In this document: piece after piece, positions 4,184 to 8,727 of the stretch
Layout: each line of letters begins with the position of its first letter
How positions within the stretch are numbered: the first letter of the stretch is position 1
From: an uncultured Gemmatimonadales bacterium
GTDB taxonomy: Bacteria > Gemmatimonadota > Gemmatimonadetes > Longimicrobiales > Gaopeijiaceae
Direction of reading: 5' to 3'
NCBI GenBank assembly: GCA_937982605.1
Contig: CALJLC010000440.1
Span: 1 to 8,727, forward strand
Length of the DNA stretch: 8,727 nt
Program-made: the position numbers and the translations under genes
Notes under the pieces: generated by a model
Databases searched by the model: none
Seen by the model: only the letters and a program-made list of their open reading frames with translations
What the model was told of the DNA's origin: nothing

Positions 4184-6823
4184 ATGGCTTCGGCGGACAC
4201 ACCCCTGATGCAGCAGTGGCGGGAGGCCAAGTCCCGCCACAGGGACTCGCTCCTCTTCTTCCGGGTCGGGGACTTCTACGAGCTCTTCCACGGTGACGCG
4301 GAGGAGGGGGCGAGGCTTCTCGGCCTGACCCTGACGTCCCGGAACAACGGGGCCGCGGCGAAGGTCCCGCTGGCCGGCGTGCCGGCCAAGGCGCTCGACG
4401 ACTACCTCTCGAGGCTCGTGAAGATGGGCCGGAGGGTCGCGATCTGCGATCAGGTCGAGGATCCCGCACTGGCCAAGGGGATCGTGAAGCGGGAGGTGAC
4501 CGAGACGGTGACGCCGGGAACGGTGCTCGCCGACAACCTTCTGGCCGAGCGTCGCAACAACTACCTCGTGGCCGTGGTGGCGCGGGCGTCGGACGCCGGG
4601 TCCGGCGGAGCGTCGACCCGCCTCGGGGTCGCCACGCTCGACGTCTCCACCGGGGAGCTCGAGGCCCGCGAGATCCCCGTCGAGGAGCTGCGCGCGGAGC
4701 TGGGTCGCCTGGAGCCTTCCGAGCTCCTCGTCCCGCGGGCGCTCGCCGAGAGCGACGCCGTGGAGGCTGCGGCCCCCGCAGGCCTGCCCCGCACGGTGCG
4801 CGACGACTGGCTCTTCGAGCGCGACGTGTGCGCGGCCGAGCTCGAGCGGGTCTACGCGGTCCGCTCGCTCGACGGCTTCGGGATCCAGGCGGCGGACGAC
4901 CTGCTGGTGCGCGCGGCGGGGGCGCTCCTGCAGTACCTGGCGGAGATCCGTCCGGGCGGCGTGACGCACCTCCGGCCGCTCCGTGTGCGCCGGCCGGGAC
5001 GGGTCATGCTCCTCGACGAGATGACCCGCCGGAACCTGGAGCTCATCGAGCCGCTGCGCGCCGGCGAGGAGGGCGGCACGCTGCTCGACGTGCTCGACCG
5101 GACCGTAACGGCCATGGGCGGCAGGCTGCTGCGCCGGTGGATGCTCGAGCCGCTCGTGGTCGCGGAGCAGATCTGGGCCCGGCAGGACGCCGTGGCCGAG
5201 CTCGTCGAGAACCCCGAGCTGCGCGTCACCGTGCGCGACACGCTCTCCGGAGTCGCCGACCTGGAGCGCATGGCGGGCAAGATCGGCACGCTCCGGGTCG
5301 GGCCCCGGGACCTGGCGGCGCTGCGGCGATCGCTCGAGCGTCTGCCGCGCGTGCGCGAGGCGACGACCGGTGCCCGATCCGATCTCGTCCGGAGCCTCTG
5401 CGCGGAGCTGGACTGCCTCGAGGACGTACTCGAGCTCCTCGACCGGGCCATCGCCGACGATCCTCCAGCGGTGCTGCAGGACGGCGGCGTGGTGCGGAAG
5501 GGGTGGTCCGACGAGCTCGACGAGATCCGCGAGGTGCGCGACGGCGCGCGGGACTTCATCGCCGGCCTCCAGCTCCGCGAGAGGGAGCGCACCGGCATCG
5601 GGTCGCTCAAGGTCGGATACAACAAGGTGTTCGGCTACTACCTCGAGGTGACGAAGGCGAACCTGGACAAGGTCCCGGACGACTACGTCCGCAAGCAGAC
5701 GCTCTCGAACGGGGAGCGCTACTTCACGCCCGAGCTCAAGGAGTGGGAGGAGAAGGTCTTCGGCGCCGAGGACCGCATCACCCGGCTCGAGGTCGAGCTC
5801 TTCGCGGACATCCGGGAGCGGGTCGCCGCGGCGGTGCCGCGCCTCCAGGCGACCGGGGAGCGCCTGGCGAAGCTCGACGTCCTCGGGGCGCTGGCGCACG
5901 TCGCCGTCCACTCCGGCTACGTCCGCCCCGAGGTGCACACCGGCTTCGAGATGGACGTCCGGGCGGGGCGCCACCCGGTGGTCGAGACGATGATGCCCCG
6001 CGAGGAGTTCATCCCCAACGACCTCCTCCTCGACGACGACGGCCGCGTCGTGGTGCTGACCGGGCCGAACATGGCGGGGAAGAGCACCGTGCTGCGGCAG
6101 ATCGGCCTGATCCAGCTGCTCGGCCAGATCGGCTCCTTCGTGCCTGCGGACGCGGCACGGCTCCCGGTGGTGGACCGCATCTTCACGCGCGTGGGCGCGT
6201 CCGACAATCTGGCGCGCGGGCAGTCGACGTTTATGGTGGAGATGAGCGAGACCGCCGCGATCGTCCATGGCGCCACCGACCGCAGCCTCGTCCTGCTCGA
6301 CGAGATCGGCCGGGGCACGTCGACGTACGACGGGGTGTCGATCGCGTGGGCGGTGACCGAGCACATCCACGAGCACATCGGTGCCAAGACCGTCTTCGCC
6401 ACGCACTACCACGAGCTCACCCAGCTCGGCGACCTGCTCGACGGCGTGAAGAACATGAACGTCGCGGTGCGGGAGGTGGGCGACGAGATCGTCTTCCTCC
6501 GGCGTCTCGTCGACGGTGGCGCGTACCGCTCGTACGGGATCCAGGTCGCGCGCCTCGCGGGGCTTCCGGACAGCATCGTCGCGCGCGCCCGGGAACTTCT
6601 GGCCGAGCTGGAGGGAACACATAGCGGCGGCGGCGAGGGGCTGGGGCGACACGGGGCGCACCGGCCGGCGTCGGAACCGCCGCCCCATCAGCTCTCGATG
6701 TTCCAGGTCGAGCACCCGATGGTCGCGCGGCTGCGCGCCCTCGACCCCGACGACCTGTCGCCTCGGGAAGCGCTGCAGATCCTCTACGAGCTGGGAAGCG
6801 TCACGCACAGGGAGAACCGTTGA
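4184..6823 (+). CDS. mutS: DNA mismatch repair protein MutS
   Basis: A complete 879-residue MutS1 (E. coli 853). It binds base mismatches and small loops, then recruits MutL in an ATP-dependent way. The N-terminal domain carries the mismatch-reading motif Phe31-Tyr32-Glu33 in RVGDFYELF. Connector, lever and clamp domains fill the middle. The ATPase domain shows RHP at 596-598, Walker A GPNMAGKST at 627-635, the ST signature STFMVEMSE from 681, Walker B LVLLDEIGRGTST with Asp706 and Glu707, and His741 in THYHEL. A helix-turn-helix dimer region follows (LAGLPDSIVARARELLAELE). After a Gly/His/Pro-rich linker, QLSMF (836-840) resembles the beta-clamp binding motif, and a conserved tail ends in PREALQILYELGSV. 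All catalytic residues are present. The start is the ATG at 4184; the frame is open far upstream but that is noncoding shadow. Its stop overlaps the next start (TTGA). Confidence 0.97.
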   Translation: MASADTPLMQQWREAKSRHRDSLLFFRVGDFYELFHGDAEEGARLLGLTLTSRNNGAAAKVPLAGVPAKALDDYLSRLVKMGRRVAICDQVEDPALAKGIVKREVTETVTPGTVLADNLLAERRNNYLVAVVARASDAGSGGASTRLGVATLDVSTGELEAREIPVEELRAELGRLEPSELLVPRALAESDAVEAAAPAGLPRTVRDDWLFERDVCAAELERVYAVRSLDGFGIQAADDLLVRAAGALLQYLAEIRPGGVTHLRPLRVRRPGRVMLLDEMTRRNLELIEPLRAGEEGGTLLDVLDRTVTAMGGRLLRRWMLEPLVVAEQIWARQDAVAELVENPELRVTVRDTLSGVADLERMAGKIGTLRVGPRDLAALRRSLERLPRVREATTGARSDLVRSLCAELDCLEDVLELLDRAIADDPPAVLQDGGVVRKGWSDELDEIREVRDGARDFIAGLQLRERERTGIGSLKVGYNKVFGYYLEVTKANLDKVPDDYVRKQTLSNGERYFTPELKEWEEKVFGAEDRITRLEVELFADIRERVAAAVPRLQATGERLAKLDVLGALAHVAVHSGYVRPEVHTGFEMDVRAGRHPVVETMMPREEFIPNDLLLDDDGRVVVLTGPNMAGKSTVLRQIGLIQLLGQIGSFVPADAARLPVVDRIFTRVGASDNLARGQSTFMVEMSETAAIVHGATDRSLVLLDEIGRGTSTYDGVSIAWAVTEHIHEHIGAKTVFATHYHELTQLGDLLDGVKNMNVAVREVGDEIVFLRRLVDGGAYRSYGIQVARLAGLPDSIVARARELLAELEGTHSGGGEGLGRHGAHRPASEPPPHQLSMFQVEHPMVARLRALDPDDLSPREALQILYELGSVTHRENR
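6809..6814 (+). promoter_or_regulatory. Ribosome binding site supporting a TTG start
   Basis: AGGGAG ends 5 nt before the TTG at 6820, within the last codons of mutS. The next in-frame ATG lies beyond residue 40 and would remove the signal sequence, so this site and spacing support TTG as the true start. Confidence 0.65.
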
Positions 6824-7194
6824 TCCGAACGAGACGAGCGCTCGTCTTCGCCGCGAGCGCCGGTGCGCTCGCTTGCAGCGTGGACGCCGAGATCGATCAG
6901 CCGCGGCCGCTCTTCGCCGAGGTGCCGATCGAGTACCCCATCCACATGTGGGATCAGGACATGGAGGGCGAGACGATGCTCCGCGTCCGGGTGGACGACA
7001 CCGGCGGCGTGGACAGCGTCGAGGTCGTGGAGTCTTCCGGCTACCTCGCCTTCGACTCCGCCGCCGTCGAAGGCGCGTTGAAGCTCCGCTTCGAGCCGGC
7101 CCGCCGTGACGGGAAGCGGATCGACGTGTGGGCGGAGGTTCCCGTGCACTTCTCCAAGAGGCCGCGGCCGGACACGCTCGGAGCCTCCTCCTGA
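6820..7194 (+). CDS. Small exported protein with TonB C-terminal domain
   Basis: A 124-residue protein that is almost only a signal sequence plus a TonB C-terminal (TonB_C) domain. The N terminus IRTRRALVFAASAGALACS is either a signal peptide or a lipoprotein signal with Cys19; ALAC is only near the lipobox consensus. The domain runs from about residue 35 to 112: P-x-EYP, then the strand GETMLRVRVDDTGGVDSVEV, then VESSGYLAFDSAAVEGALKL and the RFEPA motif, closing with VWAEVPVHF. True TonB has an N-terminal transmembrane helix and a long Pro-rich span to reach the outer membrane; both are missing here, so active-transport energy transduction is doubtful, and a periplasmic or lipid-anchored binding role is more likely. 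It starts at TTG overlapping the mutS stop and its TGA overlaps the Cbs ATG by one base, so the three genes are probably co-translated. Confidence 0.82.
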   Translation: MIRTRRALVFAASAGALACSVDAEIDQPRPLFAEVPIEYPIHMWDQDMEGETMLRVRVDDTGGVDSVEVVESSGYLAFDSAAVEGALKLRFEPARRDGKRIDVWAEVPVHFSKRPRPDTLGASS

Positions 7195-8579
7195 TGGCCG
7201 TGCGCCATCCGCGGCCCTACGACAGCGCGCTGGAGCTCATCGGCTGGACGCCGATGGTGCGCCTCAACTCCGTCACCGACGGATGCCGCACGCCGGTCTA
7301 CGCCAAGTGCGAGTTCACCGGCCCGGGCGCGTCGATCAAGGACCGCATCGGCCTGGCGATGATCCAGGCGGCCGAAGCCGACGGATCGCTCAAGCCGGGC
7401 GGCACGGTCGTCGAGGCGACGGGGGGCAACACCGGGCTCGCGCTGGCGATGGCGGCGTCGCTGAAGGGCTACAAGTGCATCTGCACCATGCCCGACAAGA
7501 TGAGCACGGAGAAGGTGAAGCTGCTCAGGGCGTTCGGGGCCGAGGTGGTGATCACGCCCACGGCGGTCCCGCCGGACCATCCGGACCACTACCTGCAGAA
7601 GGCTCGCGCCATCGCCGCGTCGACTCCGGGCGCCGTGCTCGCCAACCAGTTCTACAATCCGGCCAACCCCGACGCGCACTACGCCACCACGGGGCCGGAG
7701 ATCTGGGAGCAGAGCGGGGGGCGGGTGACGCACTTCGTGGCGTCGGCGGGCACGGGCGGGACGATCACCGGCGTCGGTCGCTACCTCAAGGAGCAGAACC
7801 CCGACGTCCAGATCGTCGGGGTCGATCCCGACGGCTCGATGATCGGGCCGTTCTTCAACACCGGCGACGAGATCGAGGGACACCCCTACAAGGTGGAAGG
7901 GGTCGGCAACGACAAGATCCCGGGCACGCTCGACCTCGACGTCGTCGACCGGTACCTCACCTGCCGAGACGGCGACGCCTTCCGCATGGCTCGACGCGTG
8001 TCCCGGGAAGAAGGGCTCTTCTCGGGCGGCTCGGGCGGGATGCTCGTGCACGGCGCGGTACAGGTGGCCAGGGAGATCGACGACCCGGACGCCTTCGTGG
8101 TGACCCTCGTCTGCGACTGGGGCGAGCGGTATCTGAGCAAGGCCTACGACGACGACTGGATGCGGGAGAACGGCTTTCTCGAGCGGCCCCGCCCGTCGAC
8201 GCTCCTCGAGACGCTCGCGGGCAAGGAGAGCCGGGTGACGGGGCTGATCACGGTCGAGCCGACGACGCCGGTCCGGCTCGCCCTCTCGACGATCACCGCG
8301 CACGACATCGGGCAGCTCCCGGTCGTCCGGGACGGCACCTGTGTCGGGTCGATCAACGAGTCCAGGCTGCTCACGCAGATCATCGAGGACCCGACGCTGC
8401 TCGATCGGTCCACCGAGTCCGTCATGGGACCGCCGTACCCGGTCCTCGACGGGCACGTGGACGCCGAGGAGATCCGTCCCCTCCTGGCTCGGGACAACGC
8501 GGCCTGCCTCGTCCGTGACGGCGACGCGCTCATCGGCATCGTCACGCGGTACGACGTCGTCCGCGCGCTGACGCGGTGA
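7194..8579 (+). CDS. cbs: Cystathionine beta-synthase (PLP enzyme with C-terminal CBS-domain pair)
   Basis: A 461-residue PLP-dependent beta-replacement enzyme, matching in length and layout the bacterial Cbs type known from Mycobacterium tuberculosis Rv1077. It should join serine (or an activated serine) and homocysteine to cystathionine; cysteine synthase activity is the main alternative. The catalytic domain spans about residues 8-330: ELIGWTPMVRLNSV, PLP-binding Lys49 in SIKDR, substrate loop TGGNTG (76-81), phosphate loop SAGTGGT (184-190), and SGGSGG with Ser280 at the PLP ring nitrogen. GPEIWEQ and VEGVGNDKIPGTLD resemble Cbs more than CysK. Two CBS domains follow (about 350-400 and 405-460), closing IGIVTRYDVVRAL; such pairs usually bind adenosine ligands and tune activity. 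No heme-binding N-terminal region is present. The loop TGGNTG departs from the usual TSGNTG. The ATG overlaps the upstream stop as TGATG; GGAG lies at 7180-7183. Confidence 0.9.
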   Translation: MAVRHPRPYDSALELIGWTPMVRLNSVTDGCRTPVYAKCEFTGPGASIKDRIGLAMIQAAEADGSLKPGGTVVEATGGNTGLALAMAASLKGYKCICTMPDKMSTEKVKLLRAFGAEVVITPTAVPPDHPDHYLQKARAIAASTPGAVLANQFYNPANPDAHYATTGPEIWEQSGGRVTHFVASAGTGGTITGVGRYLKEQNPDVQIVGVDPDGSMIGPFFNTGDEIEGHPYKVEGVGNDKIPGTLDLDVVDRYLTCRDGDAFRMARRVSREEGLFSGGSGGMLVHGAVQVAREIDDPDAFVVTLVCDWGERYLSKAYDDDWMRENGFLERPRPSTLLETLAGKESRVTGLITVEPTTPVRLALSTITAHDIGQLPVVRDGTCVGSINESRLLTQIIEDPTLLDRSTESVMGPPYPVLDGHVDAEEIRPLLARDNAACLVRDGDALIGIVTRYDVVRALTR

Positions 8580-8654
8580 GCCCCGACCCCGCCCTGGCAG
8601 GAATCCCCGGGGTGCAGACCCGGGAGCGCCGAGTGTGACGAGGCGGGGGCTCCG

Positions 8655-8727
8655 GTGAGGGTCGCCGTCCTCATGGGGGGCACCTCCGACGAGCGCGACG
8701 TCTCCCTGGCGTCGGGCGTCCAGGTCG
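8655..8727 (+). CDS. ddl: D-alanine--D-alanine ligase, N-terminal fragment cut by window end
   Basis: The first 24 codons from GTG at 8655 translate to (M)RVAVLMGGTSDERDVSLAS and onward. The GG-T-S-x-ER-x-VSL pattern is the hallmark start of D-alanine--D-alanine ligase, the cytoplasmic ATP-grasp enzyme that makes the D-Ala-D-Ala dipeptide for peptidoglycan. The remaining roughly 280-290 residues lie outside the window. GAGGCGGGG (8640-8648) before the GTG is a fair ribosome site. It follows cbs by 75 bp on the same strand and may belong to the same transcript. Only the N terminus can be judged, but this motif is distinctive. Confidence 0.88.
   Translation, partial: MRVAVLMGGTSDERDVSLASGVQV

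Noticed and set aside
4178..6808. An 876-codon open frame on the minus strand opposite mutS
   Set aside because: It is antisense to a clear MutS with all catalytic motifs. Its translation is Arg/His/Leu/Val-rich with no domain, as expected from stop-poor shadows in GC-rich DNA.
7041..8456. A 471-codon minus-strand open frame opposite cbs
   Set aside because: Shadow of the Cbs reading frame; no motif and no ribosome site.
8605..8612. CCCCGGGG palindrome in the cbs-ddl gap
   Set aside because: Too short and too common in this base composition to treat as a terminator or operator, and no T tract follows.

Overview
This is a very GC-rich (about 70% by eye), gene-dense bacterial chromosomal window. 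The secretory proteins, SPOR-domain protein and TonB-type domain point to a Gram-negative (diderm) cell. GTG and TTG starts, short overlapping genes and the gene set (ECF sigma/anti-sigma, holA, SPOR protein, mutS, TonB_C protein, cystathionine beta-synthase, ddl) would fit Gemmatimonadota or a similar high-GC lineage. That placement is inferred from memory of gene content, not from a search.

Layout. Positions 2-1121 hold the 3' part of an ECF sigma factor gene and, after a 193-bp gap, a zinc-finger anti-sigma gene. The gap contains a strong 13-bp hairpin followed by a good match to an ECF-type promoter. Positions 1164-2986 hold holA (DNA polymerase III delta) overlapping by ATGA a secreted TPR-like/SPOR-domain protein. 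Positions 3057-4048 on the minus strand hold a two-gene unit: an exported NTF2/SnoaL-like protein overlapping by ATGA a DUF302 protein. It converges on the SPOR gene and diverges from mutS across a 135-bp promoter region. Positions 4184-8579 hold mutS, a small TonB C-terminal-domain protein and a cystathionine beta-synthase, joined by 4-bp and 1-bp overlaps. The window ends 73 bp into D-alanine--D-alanine ligase (ddl).

How the genes relate. The sigma/anti-sigma pair should form an envelope-stress-type regulatory switch. HolA and MutS both work with the beta sliding clamp: HolA loads it, and MutS carries a probable clamp-binding motif near its C terminus. The SPOR protein and Ddl belong to cell-wall biology. 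The Cbs enzyme belongs to sulfur amino-acid metabolism.

I see no mobile element, CRISPR array, RNA gene or clearly novel multigene system; this looks like ordinary core genome. The more interesting points are regulatory: a candidate autoregulatory promoter between sigma and anti-sigma genes, and a probable leaderless mutS transcript with a palindrome beside its -10 box. Two others concern proteins: an in-frame 9-bp tandem repeat inside a signal peptide, and an altered active-site loop in the Cbs-like enzyme.
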